Of a stretch of 64,000 nucleotides of DNA, positions 36,075 to 48,845 are shown in pieces (the stretch's first letter is position 1; each line of letters opens with the position of its first letter). Below the pieces are notes generated by a model. The model had not been told where the DNA came from. It did not search any database and was given only the letters and a program-made list of their open reading frames with translations. Both the position numbers and the translations under genes were made by a program. Source of the DNA: Apricaphanius iberus (taxonomy: Eukaryota; Chordata; Actinopteri; Cyprinodontiformes; Aphaniidae); contig JAPXFQ010001666.1 of assembly GCA_028564705.1 (NCBI GenBank), forward strand, positions 736,579-800,578. Direction: 5' to 3'.

Positions 36075-37955
36075 TATGCAGTTAGAAATCAACATACAGT
36101 ATGAATCATCAAGCTGTTTTTCATAAGCATAGATGTATTTGGTTTCTGCACTCCCATTAACTCATCAGTAGAAAATGTTTCAGTTCTTGAAAGCCGTAAA
36201 ACCTGAGCTTACTTATGTAGTAACCTACCATTGTCTCTCATTTACCCTGATACAGAACCATGTATTCCTGACGTTTTTCTCAAAGGCCACGGTTGTAGAT
36301 CTCCACATAATGATGTCTACAGTAGTCTAAATGTGGCTTGGGTTACATAAATAGTTCTGACTTTTAACGTCATGTTTTTGGCTAAACCTGGAGAGAACCT
36401 ACAAGCTTCAAAGGATACATTTCCGACAAAAAATAGTTTACATTACTTGCCATGAAAATGTTGTCTATGGACCTCAAGTGTTTGGAGTTTCTTTTTTGTT
36501 TTGTTTTTTTAAGTAATGCATGACAGCGTTATGTTGCCGCCTGGGCAGAGCTTGTATAGTATTGACAACATTGAGAGACGAGAAAGTGACAAAGTCTTCA
36601 GCTCAACAATTACCTGAAAAACAGCAATGACTGAAATTCTTTATGAAGTACACGGATAAACAGCAAAAGAAGACACCAAAGCTGTTTTCCTTGACAGATC
36701 CTTCTCCTGATTGTTTAGAATAACCAGATAAGAAACTGTGACAGCCACCACCAGTCCTGTGTGGTAAAGTATCCTGATAATATCAAACTGTAGGTTTGCT
36801 GCTCTTCCAGAAGAGTGAACTCCTTCCTAATTTTACCAAAAAAAACACTGATAAGAGTAATAAGTGGAATGAAAACATCCTCCAATACTAACTTCACCCA
36901 ACAGCCTAGGAAATATTAGGTATTTGTCCCTATGCAATATAACAATGTATGTCTATGCAAAATTAATATCAAACTAATTCTAACTTCAGGGTTTGAATTT
37001 GTGGTTCCATTGCTCCTCCTATCTCAATCCTATAACCTGTGGTCAAATCTCCAGTGGAGAAAAACCCAGGCACAGATAAAACAAGACTAAGTCACCATTA
37101 ACCGAGAGGTTAAAACAGAGGTTCATCTGGCATGCTCAGTATTGTAAGAAAAGTAACTGAAAAAGTATAGTTCCAGAAAAAAAAAATAATAAGAAGAAAT
37201 ATCAGTTGAAAATCAGCTTTATATATATCTGAGGATGGGTGTAATACAATGTAATAATGTCACAAAGATTTTATTTTATATTTGACCTTCCACGTCTTCA
37301 GCAACTTTTCAATTTACTGACAAAACAAATTGATTAAAAGTGCAGTCTTGGAATTAACTATGCCGTGTTCTTTTTGTATTACCGTTTGGTATCTACAAGT
37401 AGATTAATATGTGTTTGACATTTTGTTCAAATACCACACTTGTAGTCTGTGGGAGTACTGTCCAATGTCGTCACCAGTTCTTTTTTTTTGGAACAGAACG
37501 GTTCAGACTGTGTTGTATACAGTAAGTCATGCTACAGAAGTAGCTTAACACAAGGTCAGAACATGCACTTAAGTCATTAGAATTTGAACTTGCTTTTAAG
37601 TCTTTGCAAATGTCCCTTCTGTACAAGATAATGAACTAACCAAATATTATACGTGCATTATACATAAATAGATCAACGTTCCAAAATAAGCTTACATGTG
37701 ATGTTTTATTTAAACGTTATTAAGTATTAAATCAATTTTACAAGAATGGTAGTTTGTCTTTAATATTTGTCTGGGTTATATTTCATATTGACAACCGTTT
37801 GGTCCAAAAAATCTTGAAGTTACTTTTTTTAAATAGTGGTTTTCTCAATTTTTCCCTTCAGAAAGGTCAAAATTCAAACTAGATCTTTAACAAAGTTCAT
37901 AGACAACTACATTTGGACTTAGAAGTTCTTTTGGTAGTGAATTTGTACATTTAAT
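36075..37955. other. Intronic DNA, nothing recognised
   Basis: AT-rich, without gene or repeat signature. Confidence 0.4.
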
Positions 37956-37959
37956 GTAA

Positions 37960-38215
37960 CTTAGTTTTTGTAGTTTGCTGCTCTGGACCATAAAGGTGTT
38001 TGATCACACAGTCCAACACACCGACTGAGATGAACAGCGCAGGGGGCTTGAACCAACAACCCACCATTTACATGATGCAGTCTTATCTGCCTGCCACAGT
38101 TGCCGTGTAGCTTACCACCAACTGAATATGAATGGGTGAATGACTGATTGTACTGTAAAGCAATTTGGAGTCCTTGCACTCGATAAAACTCTATATAAAT
38201 GCATACCGTTTACAA
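37960..38215 (+). repeat. Old interspersed repeat ending in a CTATATAAATGC-type tail
   Basis: Contains GAATGGGTGAATGACTGATT, GTAAAGCAATTTGGAGTCC and ACTCTATATAAATGCATACC, a degraded form of a common fish repeat 3' end ('gtaaagcgctttgagt...gctatataaatgcag'). The 72-codon minus frame here is a by-product. Confidence 0.5.
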
Positions 38216-38219
38216 TAAA

Positions 38220-40480
38220 TATAGTAGGACATTGGCAAAACATTCCAATGGAGCCTGAACATTCAGAAGAACGTTATGCACAATGTTGAGACCAGATTCT
38301 GCCAACGGCAGTTTGATCATAAGGTCCTATTGTTAAGAAGATGTGGAGAACAATGTGCTAAATGAAAGCATAACAGCCTTTTAGCAAAGGCATTGGGAAA
38401 ATCTGGGAAGGCATCTCCCTCACTGAAAAAAATAAACATTTTTTTCTCAAGCAGTCTCAATACAGAGATATATCAAGATGAGATGCTGCAGCCAGTTACA
38501 AATGTACATTTTTATAGTCTGGGACCATGCGCTGTCATTCAAAACAAGGCACAGCTGAGCTTATGAGAGAAAGCTTCAAGGATTCGGGAACGGACATGAG
38601 TGTCCTGCATGCAGGCCTGCAGTGGGAATTATTTTGGAGTTGCTGTTCATGCCACACAACCACAAATGCTGGTTAAAAAAAATAAAAAGCTGCTCCGCAG
38701 CAGTATATGTGTCCAAGCTGGCGACTAGCATGAGACACTGGTGCCATGTTGGTTTGGGTGTACCTCAAGGGTCACGTTAGCCAAATATTTCCTTTACATG
38801 ACGGAACATCTGAAGGCTGTCTATCATTTTGACAGACATTTTCAACTTTACACAAACTTAGTACAGGTAACAAGAAAAATTGAGCTTTTGTTGGAGCTGG
38901 CTCTGCTCTGTCAATGATATTAAGGCTGCGAACATTGAGTTGCAAATTATTTGCTGTCGAGGTGGTTTGAGAAAAGTGTTTACTGTTTCTACAGTTATGA
39001 TTGTATCCTGGATTGGCATAGATCTTTGGAATCACAATAATCTCAGCTTTCCAGTGATGACAACATAAATATGTAGCGTGACCTCTCGTGTGCATGGTTC
39101 TTCCTGGGAGTTCCAGGCTACTGGTCACCAAATGAATAAAAACCTCAAACTACCATTACCGCTTAACCCACAAATGCTTTTATCCAAGTAAGCAGTCAAG
39201 TAATATGTTGCCCTTTTGCTTAAGTATAGAGCAAATTTAAGATTTCAATAGCCTACTTATTGATTTAGATTCTACAAAACATACAAATCTGATATGTATG
39301 CATTGGTGATGCTGTATTTCAACTGCAGTGCTAAATCCAGGTGCAAGAGCATGTTTTTATTTTACTTTTCCTCAATAGAATTATGAGTTCTCACTTAAAA
39401 ATCGTCTGCTTAATAATGTGTCTACTGTTCTACCCTTTTACTTTAAAACTTCAAAATCATAAGTTTTAATTAATAAAAGCAATGTTAATAATACAATGTT
39501 TTTTGTGCAAGAGTTCTGTGACTGTGTTTCCCTGCCAATTCTTGGAACCCATAAGTAAGAATAGTGAAGGGGGGATTCTTTACTTTTGTATGTTTAATAC
39601 ATAAGGAGACTTGCAGCCTTAGGCAATAGCAAAAAGTGCACCTTAGAACAAACAATATTTACTGTTCTAAGAGAGGAGGAAGCAATTTAAAACGAAACAG
39701 AAGATGCATGAGCCCCACAATTTTTTTCAAATTCTAAATAACAAAAACAGGTCCTCCAAGGGAAGGTTTTCTAGCATTGTGTGGAACCTTTATGGACTAT
39801 GACTTTGAGTCATACCAAAAATAATGAGTTTTCCTCAGTTTACCCATACTTCACCTCTACAGAAAGGTTCATAAGCCATTGCACTGTGTTTTGTGTGTGT
39901 GTCATTTTCCTGGCAGGAAGACAGGCAAATTGCTTTGAAAACATACCCTAACAAAATTTTTGCTGACGCTCCTCACCTTATTGGAGCTGCTTTCCAACTT
40001 CTGGATAGCGACTGAACATATTGGTGCCATCATTGAATGGTTACCTTCTTGCAGTCTTTCATTTGATTCAGTGACAGGTGTCTGGAAAAAAAAAGGATCA
40101 GAAATTGACCACTACTTACAGTAAAAACAGCGATATGCCCCAAAAATGATTCTTTACACATAGCAGCAGTGGTGAACATTTAGCATGCTGTTTATGTTAC
40201 AGTAACAAGCCTTAATGTATTTTATTAAGATTTTATCTGATAGACCAGCACAAAGTAGTCCCTTACTATGGAAAGCATGAATTATAAAGTTTTTAATATT
40301 AAGGCTATTCATTTCAAAAGTTTGGCTTTTAAAATAACTATGTTTTTTAAGAATATCTTTACACAAATGTTTCTGGCACTGTAATACAACATGATGGGAA
40401 CAAACTTCTAAATAACTGAAATAAAAATAATGCCAGTACTTTAAATGTTGAAATACACTATAACAGCAGTCCACTCAAAT
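38220..40480. other. Intronic DNA without recognisable gene
   Basis: AT-rich. The minus-strand frames at 39131-38772 (119 codons) and 40474-40154 (106 codons) are Cys/His- or Ser-rich without domain logic and are judged chance. Confidence 0.45.
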
Positions 40481-40529
40481 TTATATGGGAGTTCTGGTGA
40501 TTTCTGATGAAACTGATGCACATACTCGG

Positions 40530-40920
40530 GGTGTAAGGGTAAACAAACATCGTAGTTGTGTTAGTCTACTGTACACTTTAATCGAGAAAAATAAAACAAA
40601 TGTGCAACTGATTTTTTTTTCCACTTTGATCAGCATCAAACAAAGCAGTTCTCTTTTTAATATATAGAACTAATCAGAGATCATTTTTATTGTTTTTTTT
40701 ATTTTTAAGTAAAAAAAAGGACAAGCAGACATAATCAAAGAAGAACACAATATTAACAATTATAATCAGTCAGTGTTAATGTTTAGAAATGTTATCTGAG
40801 AATAAAACAAGCTTAAATTACTTTGGAGTTTGTTTTTTTAATGTTTTGACTGCTTATTCTCCCAGCTGCATTTGAATTCAGCTTGGGCAGCTACTGGGAA
40901 GATTAGACACAACAAGATTC
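40530..40920 (+). repeat. Dispersed repeat, relative of 15195-15600
   Basis: Shares with the 15.2-kb copy GGGGTGTAAGGGTAAACA-like opening sequence, CTTTAATCGAGAAAAATAAA, TTGATCAGCATCAAA, CAGTCAGTGTTAATGTTTAG and CTCCCAGCTGCA, in the same order and on the same strand. Confidence 0.5.
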
Positions 40921-40924
40921 CAAG

Positions 40925-42145
40925 AATCGTATATACTGAATAATTACCATATTTACTGAATTTGTTTTTTCCACAGAAAAATACATCTCGTACATCAAAT
41001 TATCTGGACTCGTACTCCCTTAAGGGGAGCATCTGTATAATCATGTATAAAACATGTATTTATTTACTTATCTTTTAAAATGTCCTACATATTTGGACCA
41101 AAATGTTTCAAAAAGAGATTGAAGCTAAAACTTTTCTTGAACCATTTAGAACCACATAGAAGAGTCATGGCTGCTGTCTTTTAGGAAGGAAAAACTCAAA
41201 ATGTTCCGGTCAGAATTGGTCTAAGTGCTGTTGTCAGTTGTTATTGTTAGTAATACGATCTTGAAAACAGGGGCAAATATTACATTTTATATCCACTGAT
41301 TTATTTTCTAAACATCCGTGTTTTAAAAGTGGCTTTACATTAGATTAGTGGACTCAAGCACAATGTGGGATTAAAGCATTAATTGTTACACTCCACATTT
41401 GACATGAAGTATTATTAAGATATAAAATATATTTTGCACATGTTCTTCTATTCAGAGGTCAATAAGTTCCAATATGGTTTCTTAAAAGATGCCCCCTGCA
41501 GGGTTTAACGTATAAAAATATGAACAAAAATCTAAAAATAACTCAGAATCTTTACTGATTCTCTTCAAACAAAGCTCCATCGTTTCCTTTATGTTGTATT
41601 TTGTTTAGGAAGTGTGTCAAAAGGAATAATTTTCACACATAGTGGAATACTAGAATATTACCCTTAAATTACATTCTGGTCCACATTATTTACCAGTTGG
41701 TGGCAGTAATGCACCAATTCGTTGTTTGCCAGCCATTCATAATTGTCAAGAAGAAGCAGCATGCTATTAAGAGCATGCTGACTGGTAGTTATGATGTAAA
41801 CATTCTGAAAAAAACATGCAAGAAAGGAATTTGCAAAGACTTTTAATGGCAGAGTTGGCATTATGGCTGGGGACTTTCTTAAAGCCATTTTAAATTGGCA
41901 ATACGTCTGAAAGATGTATGTTTCATGCTTTAAATGAGAGTTTTATATATATATATATCCGGTTACTCTGTGATTCACTGCTGACTTCTCCATTTATCTG
42001 TTGCACACCAATTATGATTTAGCAAGCAGCAGATTTTTTGCGTTGATACATACTGTACCTCCTAACATGTGATTTCCAGTGAATAGCCAAGTATTCCTAC
42101 CTTTCCACTTTGTGCACTGCTTTTGCGCCCAGTTAAAAGGAAAGG
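40925..42145. other. Intronic DNA, nothing recognised
   Basis: AT-rich with a short TA run near 41945-41958. Confidence 0.4.
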
Positions 42146-42149
42146 CGTG

Positions 42150-43169
42150 ACCTGATTCAGCAAGACTCATTCTTCTTGATATGAGTGCAGCCTTTGACAC
42201 CATCTCCCACACAATCATCCTGCAGAGACTATCTGCCATTGGCATCACCCATATTTCCTAGGACTGGTTCAAATCCTATCTCTCAGATCGCAAGCAGTTT
42301 ATCCAACTAAAAGGCTTCCATTCCCACTCCTCCCCAGTCACCTCAAGTGTGCCCCAGGGCTCTGTCCTGGGGCCCCTCCTTTTCGTTACCTAACTACTTC
42401 CACTTTGAAGTATCTTCCATAAATTTAATATCCAATTTCATTGCAACCCTGATTACACCCAACTATACCTGTCAAACCCAATTCTTCACTCCCTCCTCCT
42501 TCCCTCACAAGTTGCTTCTCAGAAGTTTGATCCTGGTTTTCTTCTAACTTCCTTTAACTTAAAAGTGATAAAACAGAACTTCTTCTTCTCGGCACAAAAT
42601 CCACTCATTCTAAAATAAACAACTTCTCTCTCAGTATTCACAATTCAATTGTCAACCCCTCCGTAAAACTAAAGAGTCTGGGTTTCATTCTGGACTATAC
42701 ATTATCATTCAATAATCATATCGATGATATCACTAGGACTGCATATTTCCATCTTCAAAATATTAAACGCCCTTCCTTCACCCCTCATACCGCCGCCATC
42801 CCCACTTCCTCAGATCCTTATCTTCCCTCCACCTGACTGTTTCCTTCACCCCCCTCATCACCATGGGGAGCAGAGCTTTCAATTGCTTTGCTCCCAAACT
42901 GGAACTCACTCCCGCCAGACATCAGAAACATTAACTCACTCCCCTTTTTAAATCTCAACTCAAGAATCATCTGTTTAAACTAGCCTACTCCACATAACTC
43001 TTCTTTGCATTGTTCCTGGTCACTGTGATTTTAATTTTTGTTATCCAGTAGTGTTTTTTATTGTGTAACACTGTTTTTCATTGTCCTTACATTGTTTTCC
43101 ATTGTTTTTAAATGTTGTTTGTATTTGTACAGCGACCTTGAGAGTCCTGAAAGGCGCTTCATATAAAAT

Positions 43170-43170
<1 letters not shown>
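42150..43170 (+). mobile_element. L2-like LINE, plus-strand copy with internal deletion
   Basis: The plus strand reads [20 protein letters not shown], then [12 protein letters not shown], in the same order as the better copy at 43231-44813 (-). Near 42805 it skips directly from the block before the LDYCN region (RPSFTPHTAA) to the C-terminal HLTVS-type segment, a deletion of roughly 0.3 kb. It ends CCTTGAGAGTCCTGAAAGGC, GCTTCATATAAAATG and then an ATT tract. Inactive. Confidence 0.85.

Positions 43171-43230
<60 letters not shown>
43170..43230 (+). repeat. (ATT)n tract between two opposed LINEs
   Basis: About 20 ATT units. It is the 3' tail of the plus-strand LINE and abuts the 3' tail of the minus-strand LINE. 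Confidence 0.97.
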
Positions 43231-43231
<1 letters not shown>

Positions 43232-44812
43232 ATAAATTTTATTTGGAAGCGCCTTTCAGGTCACTCAAGGACACTGTACAATAAAACAAAGTAAAAATGA
43301 ACAGAATAAAACAACAACAATAGATAAAAAGAAATACAGAAAATAAAAACACATGGGAAGCTATTTACGAGGAGTATGTGGTCTTGAAGAGGTGAGTTTT
43401 GAGTCTGGATTTGAACAGGGGAAGAGTGTCGGTGTTACGGATGTCAGGTGGGAGTGAATTCCAGAGTTGCGGAGCAGAGCGGCTGAAGGCTCTCCTCCCC
43501 ATGGTACTGAGACGGAAAGAAGGGACAGTGAGATGGATGGAAGAGGAGGACCTGAGTAAGCGGGAGGAGGTGGCAACATGGAGGAGGTCTGATAGATATG
43601 GGGGGGCGAGGTTGTGAATAGCTTTAAATGTGTGCAGGAGGATTTTAAATTCAATGCGGGATGTGACGGGGAGCCAGTGCAGCTGTTGAAGGATGGGGGT
43701 GATGTGGTGAAAGGAGGGGGTTTTGGTGATGATGCGAGCAGCTGAGTTCTGAACCATCTGAAGCTTATGGAGGTATTTCTGAGGGAGGCCAAAGAGGAGG
43801 GAGTTGCAGTAGTCAAGTCGAGAGGTGACAAGACTATGAACTAAGATAGAAGCAGTATGGGGGGTGAGGGAGGGGCGGAGACGAGAAATATTACGTAAAT
43901 GGAAGTATGCAGAACGAGTGACGCTATTGATGTGAGCTTGAAAGGATAATGAGCTATCAAGGATGACACCCAGACTCTTAACCTGCGAATAGGGGGAGAC
44001 CGGGGAGTTATCGACGGTGAGGGCAAAACTGTCAGTTTTGGCTAGGGTGGATTTGGAACCAACAAGAAGAATTTCTGTTTTATTGCTATTAAGTTTAAGG
44101 AAGTTAGAAGTGAACCAGGATTTTATTTCTGATAAACAGGTGGTGAGGGAGGGAGGAGGGAGTGAGGAGTTGGGTTTACCAGAAAGGTAGAGCTGGGTGT
44201 CATCCGCGAAGCAGTGAAAAAGGATGTTATATTTACGGAAAATATTGCCAAGGGGGAGAAGGTAGATGATGAAGAGAAGAGGCCCCAGGACTGAGCCCTG
44301 GGGCACACCTGATGAGACAGAGGAAGGTTGGGATCTGAATGACTTGAGTTTGATAAACTGAGTGCGGCCGAGAAGATAAGAGTGAAACCAGTCTAGCGGG
44401 ATGTGGGAAATTCCGATGGATGACAGTCTATTGAGAAGAATGGTATGGGAGATTGTGTCAAAAGCAGCGCTCAGATCGAGGAGGATGAGTATAGTGAGAA
44501 GATCAGAATCAGCAGCCATGAGGAGGTCATTAGTGATTTTAATGAGGGCAGTTTCTGTACTGTGGCGGGGACGGAAACCAGACTGTAACTTTTCATAGTG
44601 TGAGTTATGGGTCAGATTATCGTGAAGTTGAGTGGCAACAGTTTTCTCTAGACTTTTGGAAATGAAGGGGAGGTTGGAGATAGGATGAAGGTTATTGTAG
44701 TTATTAGGATCAAGACCAGGTTTTTTTAGAATTGGAGTGACAGCAGCAGTTTTAAAGAGAGTGGGAACAGTTCCAGTGGTGAGGGAGGAGTGGATAATGG
44801 CGGAGATGAGGG

Positions 44813-44813
<1 letters not shown>
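43231..44813 (-). mobile_element. L2-like LINE, minus-strand copy with long open reverse-transcriptase frame
   Basis: An uninterrupted minus-strand frame runs from 44813 to the stop at 43365 (482 codons; first Met at 44519). Motifs in order: [40 protein letters not shown] (RT motif A), [14 protein letters not shown] (motif B), [10 protein letters not shown] (motif C, the YADD-equivalent catalytic Asp pair), then [44 protein letters not shown] and a C-terminal [18 protein letters not shown]. This is typical of fish L2-type LINEs. The 5' half (endonuclease) is missing, so the copy cannot be autonomous, but the frame is unbroken and hence young. Its 3' end has GCGCTTCCAAATAAAATTT and a TAA tail. 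Confidence 0.9.
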
Positions 44814-44911
<98 letters not shown>

Positions 44912-44912
44912 T
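44814..44912 (+). repeat. (TTA)n microsatellite
   Basis: About 33 TTA/ATT units at the 5' truncation point of the minus-strand LINE, and directly before the SINE. Confidence 0.98.
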
Positions 44913-44917
44913 TATTC

Positions 44918-45268
44918 AGGCTGCACGGTGGCGCAGTGGTTAGCACTGTTGCCTTGCAGCAAGAAGGTTGTGGGTTTGTATCCCGGCCCAGGGTCTTTCT
45001 GCATGGAGTTTGCATGTTCTCCCTGTACATGCGTGGTTTCCCTCTGGGTACTCCGGCTTTCTCCCACAGTCCAAAAACATGACTGTAAGGTTAATTGATC
45101 TCTCCAAATTGTCCTTAGGTGTGAGTGTTGTTTGTCCTGCCCTGTGATGGACTGGTGACCTGTCCAGGGTGTACCCTGCCTCTTGCCCGTTGACAGCTGG
45201 AGATAGGCACCAGCCCCTCTGTGACCCATTAAGGATTAAGCGGTTAAGAAGATGGATTATTATTATTA
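44918..45268 (+). mobile_element. tRNA-derived SINE, near full length
   Basis: Starts GGCTGCACGGTGGCGCAGTG. The A box is TGGCGCAGTGG (44929-44939) and the B box GGTTTGTATCC (44973-44983), at tRNA-like spacing. The body continues CTTTCTGCATGGAGTTTGCA, CTCCGGCTTTCTCCCACAG, GATGGACTGGTGACCTGTCC and AGATAGGCACCAGCCCC. The end is AAGATGGATTATTATTATT. The overall plan (tRNA head, conserved body, short repeat tail) is that of a very common teleost SINE. Its tail portion recurs at 4409-4528 and 32063-32147. Confidence 0.85.
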
Positions 45269-45269
45269 A

Positions 45270-48200
45270 CTGCCAGAATCAGGGGTGCGCATGTCCTCTT
45301 TACTACTCATTACTACTACAACTAATACTACTCACAGCACCACCACACAGTTATGGTCACAGAAGGAGTTACATGAAAGTTATTTTAAGAAGAACTGTGT
45401 TCTGAAAATTTAATGAGAAGAATTTAACACACAAAGTGAACAAATTAGGATTTAATTTTAATCATATCCCATTGGTCTGTCAGTTGTAGGGTTTTAGGGG
45501 AGCCCATCTCCCTTTAAGGGGAGTCAAGTTCCCCTTAGCTCCCCCTTAATTTGAACCCTGGTCTTCCAATAAACTAGCTAGTCCACAAGAAGGCTTACAT
45601 CCACAATCCAACATAATCTGCAGCTCAAACCTTGATAAATCCCTTCCTTGGATGTATTTCTCACTAGGTTTTCTTCATAACCACTGTTATCATGCTGACA
45701 TCAGCCTAAAAATAACACAGCATCGCCATTCTTCTTCTCCCAGTTTGTGATGTTTACTGGATGCCGGCAAATGACAAATTCATTCATTACCAACACTTAC
45801 TGGTAAAGAGTTTGGATCAGAATCTGGTTGCACTGGCCTCTCTCAGGCCCTATTTACACTGAAAGAAAATGTGTATAGTTTCAAAACATATTCTTTAAAA
45901 AAGGCATGGCATTAATTCTAACCTTTGACCACATGCATTCACACAACCTGCTGATACTGCCGTAGTAGCTATGCCAGGCCCATTGGCGGTGCTGTGACAC
46001 TTTGAGAAAAACACAAAAAAGAACTCTGAGCATGTGCAGTCCACCCAGTGGCAAACACTGAAACTTTTTTCTAAAGCATATGTTATCTGTGTTACTTCAT
46101 ATAATTTGTGTTGCTTCTGGTGACAGAGGAGGGACAGTAAATCAAATTCTAGGATCCATAATAAGGTCACACTTTGCTTTATTAGGACTGCAACACTGTG
46201 GGGTGCCATGTTTGTTTAAATATAAAAATGTGGTGACGATGTCGTCCACTCAGAAAAAAATTCCGGACAGCTGATATTCATGGAGACAACTAAGCAGGAA
46301 TTGTGAGATTTCTCCACTTTGGGACCGAATTCAAACATGATCGTTTATGGTGTCCTGAAATACCAGTTCCTTGTACATGAGACCACTATCCGATTTCATC
46401 TTTTTGCTGCTACACCTGTTTTCAAGACTGGTGGTATTGGCATTCTAGCTCATGCTTATGGTAGTTCTGTAGCTTTTGTTTTCATTAAGCCAAGCTCTAA
46501 TGTCTTTTTAGGCAAATAACACTTTCAAAGTATGTTCTTTACTACGTCTAAAATTCCCAATAAATACCCTATAGTCCCCTTTTCAGGTTGTCTTGGGTCA
46601 ATAAATTGCACGGTTGCAAATTAATTTACATAGCTTTGAAATCTTTCTTGGCGTGATACATCAGTGGGTGGGCCTGCCGATTGGCACTGGGCCTGGCTAA
46701 ACCTAGCATCAAATTTGGAGCTAAATGCCTATCAAATCTAGATAATCATGATCCTTTAGATCAAAATTTAAGCTATCTAGAGTGGTCAAACCTAAACTGA
46801 CGTAGACTCATAAACAGAGTTTTAGAATTTTGAATTCTTTACTTTATTACTTTATTCATTTTTTTTCTCGGTGAAAAACTCAATTTTCAGTGCTTTTAGT
46901 GACATTAATGAAGATGAGTTTAACTCATGTAACATCAATGTGTGACTGGTGATCTATTTATTTAAAGCTTCTTTTAGAGTCTAATTGGGTTAACGTAACA
47001 TTACTGACCATTATTGTTTCTTACTCTAGTGATTATAGTATGACAGGTATGTCAGGTCATGAATTAGATTAATTAGTTGCACACATTTTTTGCAGCTCAA
47101 GTCTTTCTTCTTTAATTTCTGAACCTTTGACCCTTACCAGAACATATCCACATGAACATTACACTCCGGGCGATTTCTCTTAAGGTGCCAGAGTTCCAGG
47201 AGATTTTTTTTTGTGGACATTGATTCAACCTGAAAAGCACAGTTCATGCTGTGGGAAATCACCACAGATGGTGTTACTATTTGGTGTCAGAATTGAAAAC
47301 TTCACCTGCCTTTCTGTGGTAAGCCTCTGAACAGCATTATGAATAAACCATTTTAAGGGATTTCTAACACTGTAGAAGAGTCTTCTCTTTTTTTGACCCC
47401 ACTCATAAAAAGCCATTTGCTTTTTGAAAGGATAGGGGATGTTTTGGATGAAAACTATCCAATTTTCTCCTCATGTTAGGTTAAATAATCATTTTCCAGC
47501 CCAAACCTCATAACTACGTTATACTGTGAAATGTAATTGATATCTTCCTATTATGAGCTTTCATCGTATTAAATATTTCAACCTTTGGAAAATGTTTTGC
47601 TGGCTAAGTGTCAGCTATTTTTATTCTTTCTTTAGGTCTGATAATTTTGCCGCAGCTGATATTGATAAAACCGGATTAAAAAACCATGGATGCAAGCCAC
47701 AACTCATAAAAGAAAGTGGTAAAATGCCATGGGCTATTAGTGGAAGCGCTGAAATGAGCAATAATTTTTGACCAGAGGTGCATTATGATGCAGAAATAAG
47801 CAGTCTAGTCAAAACCATTAAAATTGGAATTCATCCAGAGAGTGGCATTAAAGAAACTAGACGAAACAAGAAAGATAGGAATAAAAACGTCTAAGACTGG
47901 GACTTTTAGTCACATGACATATAATTAAGAAATAACTGTCAGCATTTAGGTATTTATTGGACATCATCTACAGCTCCTTGAACTATTTCACATGTTTGAC
48001 ATAAGAGTATAACTTTAAGCTTCTGTTGGCCATTTAACATTACCTGGAATCATTATCCTGTGATGTGTGCCACACAAACAGGTTTGCAGTGGTCCCATAA
48101 TCAGATTAAGATCTTGATTGTTGGGGCAGAGCGATGAAACAGTTTCTTTATGTTTCCTACATAGGGTGCTTGTGAGGGAGCGCCAGCCCATGGCCTCAGC

Positions 48201-48565
48201 TGCAGCGACTATTTGCTATGGGGGAGTAGATGCCTTGTGGGCCACAGTTAAGAACAACAGCTCCAAACTTCACATGCCTGACATGACAACTTTCAGGGCT
48301 TTCAGACATTCAGACTGAATCTCTCTGTGTTACAACTCCAGTAACCCACAAGTACCTCAGGCAGGAGCTTGAATTTCAATGCCAACAGACAAAGGTGATA
48401 TAAAACAGAATGTTATCATCTTAAGTTTATATCTTTGTAGATCATAGATAAATTTGTCTCAGTGTGACAAAGTTTGCCTTTGCAGTGTTCCAAACTTGAG
48501 GTTACTGTGGCAGTTATTAATAGGGATGGTATAGCTCACCCTCTGTGCGACATCTCGTCGGGGAT
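45270..48565. other. Intronic DNA without recognisable gene
   Basis: Unique AT-rich sequence. Frames such as 46209-45895 (-) have no domain. No clear repeat was recognised. Confidence 0.4.
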
Positions 48566-48569
48566 AGCA

Positions 48570-48845
48570 TGAAATGGTAAATTATCTGTACTTGTATAAC
48601 GCTTTATTTAGTCCCTATGGACTCCAAAGGGCTTTACAATACATTCAGTCATTCAACCATTCACACAAAAATTCACAAAATGGTGATGGAAAGCTATGTT
48701 GTAGCCATAGCTGACCTGGGGCACACTGACAGAGGGGAGACTGCTAGACACTGGCGTCACCTGTGGGCAACGGGTGAAGTGTCTTGCCCAAGGACACAAT
48801 AACTGGTGCTCGGACGAGCAACCCTCAGGTTACAAGATGAGGGGG
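48570..48845 (+). repeat. Common teleost interspersed repeat
   Basis: Blocks AAATGGTAAATTATCTGTAC, TTGTATAACGCTTTATTTAG, CATTCAGTCATTCAACCATT, TGACAGAGGGGAGACTGC, GGCAACGGGTGAAGTGTC and TTGCCCAAGGACACAATAAC form a well-known fish repeat in its usual order. No coding potential. Confidence 0.75.

Noticed and set aside
44737..45098. Poly-Tyr, poly-Ile and poly-Leu frames over the TTA tract
   Set aside because: They are simple translation of a trinucleotide microsatellite.
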